Positions 32,714-45,357 of a DNA stretch of 64,000 nt are shown piece by piece. The translations under genes and the position numbers were made by a program. Each line of letters begins with the position of its first letter. Positions within the stretch are counted from its first letter, which is position 1. Source of the DNA: Arabidopsis thaliana (lineage: Eukaryota > Streptophyta > Magnoliopsida > Brassicales > Brassicaceae); NCBI RefSeq assembly GCF_000001735.4, contig NC_003076.8, positions 1,860,001 to 1,924,000 of the forward strand. Direction: 5' to 3'. The notes under the pieces were generated by a model. It had not been told where the DNA came from and did not search any database. It saw nothing but the letters and a program-made list of their open reading frames with translations.

Positions 32714-34058
32714 TTATAAAAGAGTTAAAATTACCATGTTATGAGGATGAGAGTAATAATAGTACATGTTTTGGCCGTAGTAACCGTCGGGAGATTCAAC
32801 GGTGGTGGCAACTGCAACAGAATCATCTCCGTCGTTTTCATCCATTTGACACTCCAGATTCACACCGAAAAGCCTCACCGTCCTTGAGCTCCCGACGACG
32901 GAAGACGACGGTGTGCTGTGAGTCTCAGCCGCTGTTGCTACGGCGGCTCCTGTAATCACCGACACGTGCGTGTCATTAATTAATTGAAAGAAACCAAAAC
33001 AAAAACATAATAGTACACAAGTGAACAAAAAGCACGTTTGTCCCAGGGGATTGGACGGTCTTCTTCACGCGCTCTTTAATGCGCGTGTATAGCTACTCTA
33101 TTAAGTATGTTAACTACAACTGGGAGTATTAAGCAATCGAGGTTAGAGAAAAGCAAACATTAATTAATAGCTGTATAATACAATGTTACTTATCTCAGGT
33201 TGTTAATACGCAAGCATAAATCTTGTAGAGAAATAATTATAGTACACTATTAGCTAAAGGATATCTATATTTGGGTGTAATGTTTTAATCCTCCCGACAA
33301 CATTAGATAGTCGATATACACTCTAGGACACGAACAATTCATTCGTAGGAAAAAATAAAAATGTCTACCCAAAAAAAAGATAAAAGCTATTTGATGTAAA
33401 AAAAGAAAAGAGACGAATAATTTGGTTAAAAAGAGAAATATATACCATAGTGGGAATACTCTGAGTGAGAGGGAGGATTAGAGTAATTACTAGTGGCGTG
33501 GATTTGATGATAAGAAAGAGCTCCCATAGAACTCGTATTCACGGCGGAGTTAGTGGCCGCGACGGAGGATGAGGAGCCTTGTCCACGTCTGCGCCAGCCA
33601 ATGAAGAGTCTCCTAGAATCAGAACGGTGTCGTTGGAAGAAAACAACGTCGCCTGGATCGAGCTGTTTGTCTTTGACAAATCTGCTCCATCCTTTAGTCA
33701 AGACATAGCTTTGACTGCTGTTCCAGTAAGAGTATCTGAACCTCCATGACTTGCCTGACTCGTCTTCAAAGCTTAGAAGCATCCCTTTCTCCGAAGATGA
33801 CGTGTCAGCAGCAGCAGAGGAGACTAGGACGGCATTGAGAGGGAAGTATTTCTCTGCGTGTTGTTTTGGTATGACGAGGCGGTTGAGTTTCCCGACGTCG
33901 CTTGGTGTGAGAGACTTCTCGAAGAGTGACTCTTTTAGGTCGTCGTGGAGCCATGTGGCGGTGGTGGTTGTCTCCGATGTGTCGGTGGTGTGGCGGTGTT
34001 GCTGTTGCTGCCACAAGAGAGTGTGGTGGTGGTCTGTGGAGTAATGGTTGACTGACAT
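32714..34058 (-). CDS. DPA4: B3-domain repressor DPA4 (NGATHA-like 3)
   Basis: RAV/NGATHA-type transcription factor of the nucleus. Exons 33446-34058 and 32714-32949 give 282 residues. The B3 DNA-binding domain spans about residues 43-155: [20 protein letters not shown] at its start, [21 protein letters not shown] in the middle, and [20 protein letters not shown] at its end. A His/Gln-rich head precedes it. The repression motif RLFGV is at residues 230-234. DPA4 (AT5G06250) is known to limit CUC2 expression at leaf margins and to restrain seed size with its relatives. The stop used follows [11 protein letters not shown]; the ATG|GTAATT at about 32733 could also act as a donor, giving another C-terminus. 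The 496-bp intron holds a CG-rich palindrome (33066-33087). The 5' UTR is rich in CT/GA. Confidence 0.94.
33066..33087. promoter_or_regulatory. CGCG-box palindrome inside DPA4 intron
   Basis: CACGCGC (33066-33072) and GCGCGTG (33081-33087) form a perfect 7-bp inverted repeat with an 8-base spacer in an A/T-rich intron. Each half contains a CGCG core of the kind bound by calmodulin-binding CAMTA factors; function is inferred only. Confidence 0.35.
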
Positions 34059-36051
34059 TTTTTCTAGGAGATAGAAAGCGAAAGAGAGAGAGCGAATGGA
34101 GAGTATAGGGAGAGAGGGTTAGGTGAAAGAGAGAGGTGGGTACTCGTAGTACTAATATAGTATGATACGAAGGAGAGAGAGAGAGATGAAAAAATTGGGG
34201 TTTTTGAGGGTTAAAAAATTTGACGTGAAAACTTTGGCAAACTATTTGAGGAGAGAGCAACACACGACAACCAGAAGACTTTCTTTCTTTTTAAGGTTTT
34301 GCGTGATGTTTTATCTTTTTCCATCATTATTACTTTTTTTCTACTTCTTGCAGTCCGTATTCTTTATTGATTTACACTATTTCCTTTTTCTTATTCTATT
34401 TGCCTATATCATATTCATGTATGTACGATCGGTGATTTTTTTCTTAACACACATTGGATTCCACGATTTGAAGCATGACGTACGATATATACTTTGAAAC
34501 ATTTATATGTTAATTATGTATTATGGTATAATTTTGTAGGGGATATGAAAAGTTATACTCAGGTGAGGTTGGTGTTTAGGAGGAATATATAGACAAGAAA
34601 GAAGAACTAAAAGGTTTAAATAAATTTTTTTAAAAATAAAAAATTAGGCTACACGAAAACCCAAAGAATCAACCTATTTAGAGTTAGAAGGATCTGACCA
34701 TTTGAAAAGATAAATGCAATTATTGGGAGAAAACAAATATAATGGTCAATTTGTTTTTTGATGTCATTTCTTAGTAACATCCTGAAAAAAATAAAGTTCT
34801 TTGCGTGCTTCTCGAAATGTTACCAAAAGAAGAAAAACAAAAGATATGGTCCTTGTTATTTCGACGCAATTAATAGAGCATATAATACACATTTTATCTG
34901 AAAAAGTTAGACGTAATTCACAGTCAACTGTGTGATATAAATGATACGTATAGTTAGGCCGTGTTCGATCTTCGATGCACTAACGTTATCATTCGTCATC
35001 AGTGTGTTAGTCTCAGGTTCTTAAAAAGCCTTTTCATTGGTAAGCTATTTTGGGGGTTTGACGAACACAAATTTAAGTTTGGCATTAGCATTTCACTGAT
35101 ATTCAACTGCTGCATATATAGTATTAACGAATATTGTCATAAATTAACAAATTTTGATTATTCTTTGAAATCAGAATATAATAATTGTGAATTAATACGT
35201 AGTTATTTATTTTTTAATGAAGACGTAGTTTAAGAAGATGTAGACGTTTTCTTTACTTTCATAAACACTATCGACATTTTTGTTGCATTACCTTTACCGT
35301 CTAAGGTAAAAATATTGTTACGTCATGGATTCAAGTTACAAGATATTTTCCTAACTTTAAGTTTTACAAAATATTTTGTGAAGATAATATACTCAAAATT
35401 GTTTGTCTTCAGCTTAAGGGTATATATTCTACATTTGTTTATTGGGTCTGTTTTAGGGGAATAAAAGATGACAAACAATTGGGAGGTCTAATAGGTAGGA
35501 GGGTAAACAATAGCAGTATAGCTGCAGAAAAGATTATAAAAACTACTGAATAAGGCCGAGCATGTTTGATCTTGAGCTCCTCTGGAAAAGAAAAAAAACG
35601 ACACTTTAAATACATATTTATTTTATTTTATATATATACCATCCATCTAACCTAACCCTGTCCAGACCAACATGTTGAATAGTAAAGATAAACTCCAACA
35701 TACAGTATTAAATAAATATAAGCTCCAATATTTATTAATAAAAATACTTATGCCTGACATTGTTTGGGAAGGAAACTATACCAATCTCTATTTATTCTTA
35801 TAATCTAATAGATTGAGAAAACATATATATCCACTCTAGTGTACCAGTTAAGCTCTTCAAATTCTATAACTCTGAATGACTTAACTTTTTCTTTGTTGAG
35901 AAACGATTGAAAGTTAATTAGGAAACAATTTGGTTTTTTAAAACTGAAAGTTAGTTCGTAAGAAAATTAGTAAAAATTAATACAGAAGATGGCGTAGGAA
36001 CAAAGAGGATGACGGAATGATGATGAAGGAAGAAAGAGATCCAACGGCTGA

Positions 36052-36092
36052 GAGGGCAAAATGGTTTCACCCAAAATAGATACTTTGCCCTC
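36052..36092. repeat. Perfect 9-bp inverted repeat in a GC-richer island
   Basis: GAGGGCAAA (36052-36060) and TTTGCCCTC (36084-36092) with a 23-base spacer. It sits in a 230-bp island (35950-36180) that stands out from the surrounding A/T-rich DNA. Confidence 0.7.
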
Positions 36093-36589
36093 ACGCAACT
36101 TGTGAAGTCATGGTGCTTTGCCTTTCCCACACACCATTCCATGCATCTTCAATTCTACTCTCATTTATTCCCCCCGGAGATTAGACTTCCTTAGATTATA
36201 TATCTTCAACATCATTTTTATTTCGGTATACGTCGAATATGGAGTTGCTATGCTAAAATTAATACTATTACCAATTAACTAATTAATCATTTAAAAAATG
36301 ATTTATATATTCTCATAACAAAATCACTCAACAAAATTTAAAATTTTCACCATATACTTTGTAAACTACATCAAAGTATATAATACTCTATTGCATCTTA
36401 ACTTTATAAATATTATTATTACTGATCGGCATTGCTATTTTTCTTGATTTTAATCGTTTTCTATGGAAATTTTTTTAACTACCTGAAAAATCCAAAAGAC
36501 ATGCAATTGGACACCTACGTGGTCCGCTTCTGTTTTATTTGACGACTTTTTTTACCAAATGTTTTTCTTACTATGACTAGATTTTAATC

Positions 36590-37190
36590 CACGGAATACC
36601 GCGGGACGATTTATTTTTCAAAAGTAATATATATTAAAACTTGCAAATCTTATTTTTATAAAATATTTATATTTTACAGTTTATAATTGTTACTAAGTAA
36701 CACTATACCACGAATTCATGAGACAATTGTTAAAAAACTGAAGTTTTTAACCCTTATTAAAACAGCATATTAATAATAGTTTACAATTTTATAAATATTG
36801 ATTCAAATACATCCACCATATAACCCAATTCCAAATAAAACACGTTTTGTAATTTCTTTATCCGTCCCGTGATTTTTTTTTAAAGTAGTAATTTTTAAAA
36901 TTTAAGAATTATTTTTCATATATAAAAGTTTTGCAAATTGTATCATTCTCTAATACATTTATATTTTATAGTTTAATTTTATATATAGTAACATTATACA
37001 TACCACATAACATTTTTGGTTTTATATAATCTTTTCTAAATTAGGATGATTTGATATGTTTAATATTAGTGGTCTTAAAATATAATAAATTAAAGATTTA
37101 ACCCGTATTGAAACGGTAGATTAATTATATTTTACTTTTTTATTAATGTTGATTCAAAAACCCGTCCCTCCAAATCCGTCTTGCCAAAAA
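36590..37190. repeat. Two diverged copies of an about 300-bp AT-rich unit
   Basis: The block from about 36640 to 36830 (TTTATATTTTACAGTTTA, AGTAACACTATACCAC, AACCCTTATTAAAACAGCA, TTGATTCAAA) recurs from about 36950 to 37190 in the same order (TTTATATTTTATAGTTTA, AGTAACATTATACATACCAC, AACCCGTATTGAAACGGTA, TTGATTCAAA). Probably remnants of one transposon family; the family is unidentified. Confidence 0.55.
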
Positions 37191-38312
37191 GGTATTTATT
37201 TTATTAATATTAATTTTATTAATGATATGACTCTGAATTATAATCTAAACATTTTAGCTAATAACATAGGAGTGCACCATATTTATTTAATAGAGGAATG
37301 TACCATATGACCCGAATGCACTTTTATCCAAATCCACCAAAAAAATCTTGCAAAAATAATATAGAGATAAGAAACGATAGTCGGTTTTGATAGATATAAG
37401 ATTATCAAATATATTAGTTAGCTTAAATTAGTTAAAGAATACAAATTGAAAAGGTATATTACACTTTATTAGAATATAGTATCAAAACTTATATAACACA
37501 GAGATTTGATAAAAATTTAATTGTTGAATATTTTTTTTTGTGCTAATTTTTATGTGATTAAGATTTAATTGATTTCGTATATAAAATATTAAATTGACTT
37601 ATTTGTTAATAATTTGGTAACATATAGATATTTGAATATTTAGTATATTTTGCTTAAGTTTAGGAAATCTTTGATGACCCGTCTTTAGATCCAATAAGCT
37701 CTATAATCTAGATATTAACCTGCAGTATACCGCAAGTATGCTTATATTTTAGTTAAACTGAAAACTTTTATTGTAAAGATGATTAAAAAATATACGATAT
37801 TGTTTTATTTGATTTAAATGTATAGTAAACTGTGAGTTGTATATGTTTTGTTGATATTATTTATATTGTTAAGTGTTTAAGATTATACATTTGTAGTTTG
37901 ATTGTTAATTTAAGAGTTTCACCTGTAGTATACCATCTTGTATTAATATCGAGTTAAACCCGTCAATTCTAGGATTTTCCAGCTTGTATTAAAAATTGAA
38001 TCACATCTAATATGTTATTAATTATTCTAATATATATAAATTATAAATTTTCAATATAATATGTATGAAATTGAATATAAATATTTCAAATTATGACCCG
38101 TTACTCAGTAGAAAGTTTTCTTAAATCTATTTTTCACCGTTATAATATTTTTTTATGTATTGAATAGTTTATATTTGTTTTTAAAAATTCAAATTATGGC
38201 ATATGCCAAAAAACTCTAATTTTTTTTTATAATGATGATATTATTTTTCCGCAAAAATAGAATCATATAAAGATGAGAAGTGAACTATAATAATTAATAA
38301 AAAATTAATATG

Positions 38313-38510
38313 TTAATTAAGATATCAAACATAATTTGTTGATTTTAACTGATTACTTTTTTGGAAATTAATAATGTATTTTGTTTTTCTAATTAAATTA
38401 AATTAATTAAAATTTAGATATCAAATCTTATATGTTGATTTTGATTGGTTATTATTTTTAGAAATTAATAATAGATTTCGTTTTTAATTAAATTTAATTA
38501 ATTAAATTAG
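38313..38510. repeat. Tandem repeat, two units of about 90-100 bp
   Basis: Units at about 38313-38400 and 38401-38510 share TTAATTAA, GATATCAAA, TTGTTGATTTT/ATGTTGATTTT, GGAAATTAATAAT/AGAAATTAATAAT and the following TTTTAATTAAA. The divergence is modest. Confidence 0.75.
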
Positions 38511-38981
38511 TATTTGACTTTTTAATCTTTAAAGAGATAAATTAATTTATTCTTTAAAATTTTATTTCTAATAGCATATTTATGTAATTATTTACAAAAA
38601 TTAAGGTTATATTTAAAATGTACTTTCCAAATAATATAGTAGGATTATCTTTCATTTGTAAAACAAATTATGATAAATTTGTCACGTGATTGCTGGACAC
38701 CATTATTGGTGTTTAGACGTTTATATTTTTCTTAATTTCAATAAAATATTATTAAGATATGAATTCCACAATTTACATAGACATTCTTTGATTTTTTATC
38801 CGTCTAACAAAAACAAAAAAACTTAACCAAAAAAAGGCAGAACTTTAAATAATCTATAATTATTCATGTGTCTATGTATATATTCTTTTTCTTATGAAGC
38901 TTTCGTGAAAGAATAAAATGAAAATTCATTGCTGACTGTGGGCCAACTTCGCTTCAAGTAAAGAGGACCATCTAAAGAGAT

Positions 38982-38986
<5 letters not shown>

Positions 38987-39019
<33 letters not shown>
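38987..39019. repeat. (AT)n microsatellite
   Basis: An uninterrupted AT dinucleotide run of 33 bases, likely polymorphic between accessions. Confidence 0.95.
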
Positions 39020-39023
<4 letters not shown>

Positions 39024-42000
39024 CATAAAATAGCAAATGATAAAGTATAAATAGAAAGTTTGGGTTTTTTCAAATACAATTATGGGATAAGATTTGGAGT
39101 GTACCATTGGATATGTGTAAACACAGAGAAAACAACAAAGATATTATTTCCTCTTGTTTTCGTGTTTCAATCCTCTCCTCACAGATCTCTGTCGTTATTC
39201 TAATTAAATTTCTTAAGTATTCCAAGTTTTCAACAGAAATACCATGGGTTTTTTTGTTGGAGTTTTAGAATAATGCCTAGATTCCTACTTTTTCCTTTTA
39301 TAATGTGTCATATCTAATATAAAAAATATATAATCACTGAGATTTACTTTAATATTTGGTTAGCATGCAAAATTTGATAAAATTAATTAATATGTCATGT
39401 ATCATAAATTTATGAGAGATTTGTGGAGTATGACTTCCCACTTCAACTTATCAAATCAAGAGCACTTAAAATCACTTAAACGCAAAAGGAAGTAGTACAT
39501 ATATCGATCGCCACTCCACGAAAGCACAAAATGTGATGATATTATGCTTGTGTCTTGTGACATTAGTTTGGATGTCCTGCTCTAATCCAATCTTAAAAAT
39601 CAGGTACGGATGCTCATTTTGGTGTTTTTCTTCACCGGGTCCGGGATTGTAATTATGCTTGTGACATAGTTTCGGAATTTGTTCCATAGCTAAGACATGT
39701 CTTCTTCAGCAAATAATGATTGAATTAGTGTTGCAAAAAGATTGAGTAATGGACAAAGGCCACATCATTTCCAGGTCGATTTCGAGACACCTTTTTCGCA
39801 TGTACGTCTGCATCAATTAAACACACTTTGTTATTTTATTTATGTCCTTTTCTACAAGTAATTTTAAACTTTTATGTATAAGAAGTTCTCTTTTAAATTT
39901 TCAATATAGTAATATCGCACATGTTAGGGTCATTTCCTCTCCAATGACAGAAGAGGTTCTTGGGTTCTTGTATATACTGTCTTTTTTTTTCTTTCGCTAT
40001 ATTGGTCATAAATAGTCTCATAGATGATAGAACATGATTTCTTCTTCTCATTTTTTTTTCCTGGTCTTTCTAATCCTATACAATTTGATGGAAAAAAAAA
40101 TATGATTCTTTTGTCACAAATGATTGTTTTGGTTATGAATTTGAAACGAAGGGAAAAAATGGGAGGTTATATATTATTTTTGGCAATAAATAATGAAGGC
40201 TTAATCATGTTATATGCTCTCCAATAACCTAGCTAATTAAGTTGATGTATTCAAGATCAACTTTTGTATCTAAATCCTATTTTATACGAGGATATATATC
40301 CAATTCAAAGGCTGCATGATTTTTTTTTTGCTAAGGAAGGCTGCATGATTAAGTGAACAAATTCAAAGATATGTGTTTTACAATCTGTTTTTGTTTTGTC
40401 GAATTTCAACATGTTTTATATTCGTTTATATTGACTATACAAAAACGAGTGCTCAAAAGTCTTAACATATTAGTAACATGTTATTTTTCTTTTGTCAACA
40501 TGACTGCTGCGATTAGGGGCGTTGTTTCATGATTCCACATTTTGAATAACTTTAGCGCTCTTGCAATGAATCCTATAAATATGCATAAAATACATAATTA
40601 CGGCTACATATAATCGGCGATATGATTCTAAGTTTTTCAAGCAATAAATTTTCTTGGTGGTACGTGAAATGTACTAATGAAACCGTATATATTATTATAT
40701 GAGCAAACTGTTACACACAAACTATATTGAATACAACCAAATTGTTACACACATATAAACGTAGTACATATAAAATGCTCCCTCGAAGAAAAATAAAAAA
40801 GGGGGCAGGAGCGGTATCTGCGTTGTAAATCGTAGAGGGTTTCTATAATCTGCAAGTTTCTTTATTTAAATGTCTCAAAACGACAACCTTTCTTTGTTAT
40901 TTTTGGAAAGTGGTGCGAGAAGCTTCACTGAGCTTCGGGTAAGTTGCAATTTTTATATTCTTATTATTCCTATACATTCATGATATTTTCTCGGTTCCCT
41001 AGTAAAATAGCATCATCTCTTTATTTTCTTCTTCAAATTGTGTTCCCTCCTGTTCTTTGTCCACAAATTGTTCCCTTTTAGTTGTTCGTGATTTCGTTAT
41101 GAGTGAGTACTTTCGAAATACAATAATATAAATAGAGGATTCACTTGTAATTGGCTTATCATTCAAGTTGAAACCAATGGCATATATCTTGCGTTATACA
41201 AATAGGTTATAGGTACGTCGACTGCAATCGAGGTAATTGATGTACTATAGGTATAGTATAATATTTTAAGATTCTATATCCTTTGGTTTAGATGAAGTAC
41301 TTGTACTTTCCAAGTGTGTATTCTTTTGTATAAATATAGATAATAGGTCCTTTATAAAGTATTAAACTATCTATTTTGGGTGATAGTTAGTTATGTTTTT
41401 GAATATATTGGGTCAGAAATTTTGAATCTAGAACATGTAACTCTATATCATAGTTCTTTAGCGGTTGAACTGTTCACGGTGATTCAAATCATTTCACTAT
41501 CATGATTTCAAAATTTGAATCACAAATATGGTTTACTAAAAAATATTCGGTTTTTGATGTATCACTAGCACTTAATATAAGTTTCAACTCATGTTCTTAG
41601 GTTGTAAAGGTATTAAAATGAATTGCATCAAAAGTGAACTTAAAACAAAAGAGTCTATAGATATACTTAAAAGAGCATTGAGTATCTGAGAACAATATAA
41701 TTTGCTGCATTTGCATATGTAGATATAGAATCATAGATATGTGTGAAAAAACTTATTGACTAAGATATTGATAGCTCCTAAGCAGGGGACCAAAGCCCTT
41801 GCTGTATTTTCTTTTTATTTCTAAACAAAACTGGCCTGAATGAGTGAGAGGACCACAGTTTTTTTCTTTTTCTTTTATAATTTTCTTCTTCTTCTTATAA
41901 TCAAATATATAATAATTTTTGATCTGCACTGTTCCACAGACTAAAGTTGTATGCAGCCGATATCTTAGACTTAGAGAGTGTAGCCCCAACAACAATAATT

Positions 42001-42419
42001 TCCAAATTTATATTTTTAATTTAGTGCACTTAAGATGGAAACAAATTCCAATATCTAGAGACAGTTCATGTTACACACCTAATTAGTAGTGAAAACAAAT
42101 TTTACCAGAATAAAAAAGAAGTAAAGAACATTACAAAATATTATATTGAATATTGTCTTAACAAATATTAAGATGACTTTAATGGTTTGTGTATCATATC
42201 CTTGAATTGATATAGACACCGATGTCTTTCAACTTACTAAATTGCAGAGTCTAGTTTTTAAAAGATCTTTCTTAGAAAAAAAATCAAATCCTTGAGTTTC
42301 TGACTTGAATAACATTTTGGTACATTTTTTTTTATCAATCCAACAAATTTGTTAAATTTAAACTTGATAGAACTGGTAATATTGTTGTTTTTTTTACAAA
42401 AATGTTTGCTCTTGGATGT

Positions 42420-42512
42420 TCAAACACTTGATTGGGCCATTCCCAGAATCGTCAAACACTTAATGGGTCATTCATAGAATCTTCAAACACTTAATTGGGC
42501 ATTTCAAAAATA
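42420..42512. repeat. Three tandem copies of a 31-32-bp unit with GGGCC/GGGC cores
   Basis: Units start at 42420, 42452 and 42483, each beginning TCAAACACTT and continuing with (A/G)AT-TGGG-CATT. They lie about 240 bp beyond the stop codon of the TLD gene. Each carries a TGGGC- or TGGGT-like core similar to site II boxes. Confidence 0.8.
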
Positions 42513-42754
42513 TTTAGGATTGGGCTTTGTACAATTTTCTAATTCTAAAGCCACAGCAATAATACGATTTTGCCCTTCCATTTCACCATATTTAAACACT
42601 TTCTCGAATTTTGATGTGATTCAAGTGAAATGGAAATGGTATGAATCATACAACACTCTTTATTGTACATAATGTTTTTGCACACTCACTCTCACAATGT
42701 ATACGAACGTTGAGTGTATATCTAAGATTGAATCTCAGAACCTAAATTCTCTAT

Positions 42755-44835
42755 TCAATCATTTGAATTGCCTGCCATGCCGACTAGTTTGAGCATGTTG
42801 CGATCTTCCTTAAACCTCTCCAGAACAGTACCTTTCATGGCGTTATGTTTGGTGTCTTGTTCATTTGAGGCCTGAACGATTCCCCAGCATTCTATCACTT
42901 CTGGCTGAATTCTGCTCGTCTTGGAAAGGCTCGGGCTACCAAACGTTGTGCATTCGAATGTCTGGCCTTGATCGAAGCTTGCTGATATAAACAGGCCAAA
43001 GTGATTTATCTTACCTCCAAATCCTATCCCATTCGGAATGTTCTCCGATGTGAAATTAGTAGCACACTGCCCGACCGAGTGAACTTATATTAGAATATGC
43101 TTATAATCACATTCTCATATGTAGAAGTAACAGAGTGTCTGTAGAGGCCATACCCATTGAATGTTGGTGTTTGCTCCAGTTGGTCGGTAAATGGCTGCTT
43201 TAGGGTTAAGCTGGAAAAGAAAAGACTTCATGTCTCCATAGAAATCGCTGTACCTCTCCCAAGGTTGAGAGGCGTACCCTCCATACACATATCCTTCTGT
43301 GTCTTTGATGATTAGCACAGATGCCGACATACCAGTGTTTCTGCAAGATATCTTACGTTAGCTTACAAGCCTATACACACAAATTCTGTCTTGATTCTAC
43401 TCAGTCAAGTTTAAATGATGTTATGTTACTGTTGAGAAACACTCACGATGTGTGTCCGAGGAATGTGTTGAAGCTTTGACCGTGTACGGAACTGTGATAC
43501 AACAGCTTCCACTCTACAAGCTCATGGTGAGGAAGAGCTCCTCCAATATGCCAAGCGTATTCCTTCTTTAATAGTAGCCTATCTGAACTCACACTATCTT
43601 CATATAGCAGATGCGGGACTTGATATCCAGGTCTCACTATATAACAAGGTTCAGAGGATATAAAAAAGTGAAAAAAGGAAAATGTTTACCAATTTTGTTA
43701 ACAAGAAAAGAGTTAAGATGAGAGAAGACAAAGAATAAACCTGTACTCGGGGGCATAAGCAAGCTTCCGAGGAACTTTCTGATAGTTGGAACGAATGAGC
43801 ACCAGCTTCTGAAGTCTTCAAAAGACATTCCTTTTTCAGAACCATCATCAGATTTTGAGAAAGTAGCGGCATTGAGTAGCGCATCCACCATCTTCTTGTA
43901 ATCACTTGATTCCGCATCAGAACTCTCAGTGGAGAACACACTCTTCAAAATCACCACCAGGAACGACTCTAAATCAGACCTGAAGACATACTAGAATGTG
44001 TCACATTCATAGAATGACCCCATCTAATCTAAGAATCTCAATTGAGTTTCTATCCAAATATGTTCTTAAGTGGATCAAGAGACCGAGTAATGGACATACA
44101 ACAAAACAGGTAATGAAACTTGGATCACAGAAGCAACTTGAACCCACAAGATGGATACCTTGACAAGACCCCATTGCCATTAACATCCAAAGTCTGGTAA
44201 ATAAACTCAGCAATCTCATCGTCAGTTCCTTTCTCGTATGTTGCCTAAAAAGCAATAAGAATTGAGTTCAACACAAGAATCTCTCAAATTCTAAATCGAG
44301 TCCTAGAAATTATAGTCCTATTGAAATCTGCATTATAAGATCTTCAAAAACGCAGAAGAAGAAACCAAATGATTAAGAGGATAAAAAGACTTGAGTGTAC
44401 CTTAGCAATAACAAGATCTTCATAAGTCATTTTATCATCTTTCCTGCGTTGAGTGACCATATCAAACATCCTTTCTCCTAAAGAACCACTCAGACCAAAA
44501 TACTCCTGTGACAATCGAAATCCGACAGGCTGAATTTAAATTATCAGACAATAGAAACCAGATAAGAACAGAACACAGAAATCGTCAAAACCTGGAAAAC
44601 AGGGTACGAGACGTATTGGTCATTGCTCTGAGAATTGGAAGCGAGGGAGACGAAGAGAGATTTGAGATCATCGAGCTTCTTCTGAGTAAAAGCTCTGCAA
44701 CAAAACACAAACACACAATTGATAAGATCGATTTCCAATTTAGAACTTAGGGAGTGAAAGGGAGATTGGTTCCGATGAATACCTGGAAGCAGAAATGAAG
44801 CGATGATCAACAGAAGACGAATTCGAATTTCCCAT
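42755..44835 (-). CDS. TLD-domain protein with EF-hand
   Basis: Eight exons, 44783-44835, 44592-44694, 44401-44505, 44159-44244, 43741-43979, 43447-43636, 43154-43340 and 42755-43066, give 424 residues. The N-terminus MGNSNSS is a likely myristoylation site (Gly2). An EF-hand loop lies at residues 107-118 (DVNGNGVLSRSD) with Asp or Asn in the calcium positions and Asp, not Glu, at position 12. The TLD domain covers about residues 210-380 (VEWKLLYHSSVHGQSFNTFL, DTEGYVYGGYASQPWE, GFGGKINHFGLFI). TLD proteins in animals protect against oxidative stress and bind V-ATPase; the plant role is open. Annotated in Arabidopsis (AT5G06260) as a TLD-domain nucleolar protein, which sits awkwardly with the myristoylation motif. 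Confidence 0.9.
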
Positions 44836-45140
44836 TCTCGCCGGGGGTTTTTCTCTGCTCAGTTCTCCGGCTGGTTTCGTTTCGTCGTCTCTGTTCTTCT
44901 ATTATTTTTGATTGATCTTCAACTTCTTCAAAATTACAACTTCAACCCCTTAAAATATAAGTATTTGATAAGCACGAAATGTACTTATCAGAGAACTAAC
45001 AGAAATTTGGTGAGAAGTAGAAGAAAGAGAGGAGGAATCAGAAGAAATTGAGGAAGAAGATGATTTTTTTGATGATCTTTCGATGGATTGTTTACAGAGA
45101 AGAAGAAAAGATTTCTTCTCAAGTACACGACCATAAAGAG

Positions 45141-45266
45141 GAAATGGGCTTTAAACACTAAACCCAGGTCAAAGCCCACGAAGGCCCATGAAGGCTCACT
45201 AATCTTCATTTCGGTTTAAATACTTTTTAATGGGTGGATCTCGAAGCAGCAGAGTGAAATATAAAA
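45141..45266. promoter_or_regulatory. Bidirectional promoter with site II boxes
   Basis: Between the minus-strand TLD gene and the plus-strand coiled-coil gene lie TGGGCT (45145-45150), AAAGCCCAC (45171-45179) and AGGCCCATG (45182-45190). A TATAAAA follows at 45260-45266 facing the plus-strand gene. The boxes are well placed to serve both genes. Confidence 0.6.
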
Positions 45267-45357
45267 GTTGCGAGTTGAATCCACACAAAGAACAGAAAAT
45301 AAGAAAGATAATAAAAGGAGGCAAACACGAAGAGCTCACAACAAGATTCAAGATTCA

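Larger units (their letters stand above)
34059..42754. other. 8.7-kb AT-rich gene desert with degenerate repeats
   Basis: No gene with supportable coding signal. The first few hundred bases hold the DPA4 promoter. Between about 36200 and 38900 the DNA is extremely A/T-rich with repeated units, possibly decayed transposon (Helitron-like) sequence; I could not identify ends. An island of more balanced composition lies at 35950-36180. Separate entries list the clear repeats. Confidence 0.55.

Noticed and set aside
33751..34044. 97-codon plus-strand frame antisense to DPA4 exon 1
   Set aside because: Shadow of the B3-domain coding strand, Ser/Val low-complexity output.
42420..42512. Regularly spaced direct repeats considered as a CRISPR-like array
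   Set aside because: Only three diverged units without unique spacers, in a plant nuclear genome.
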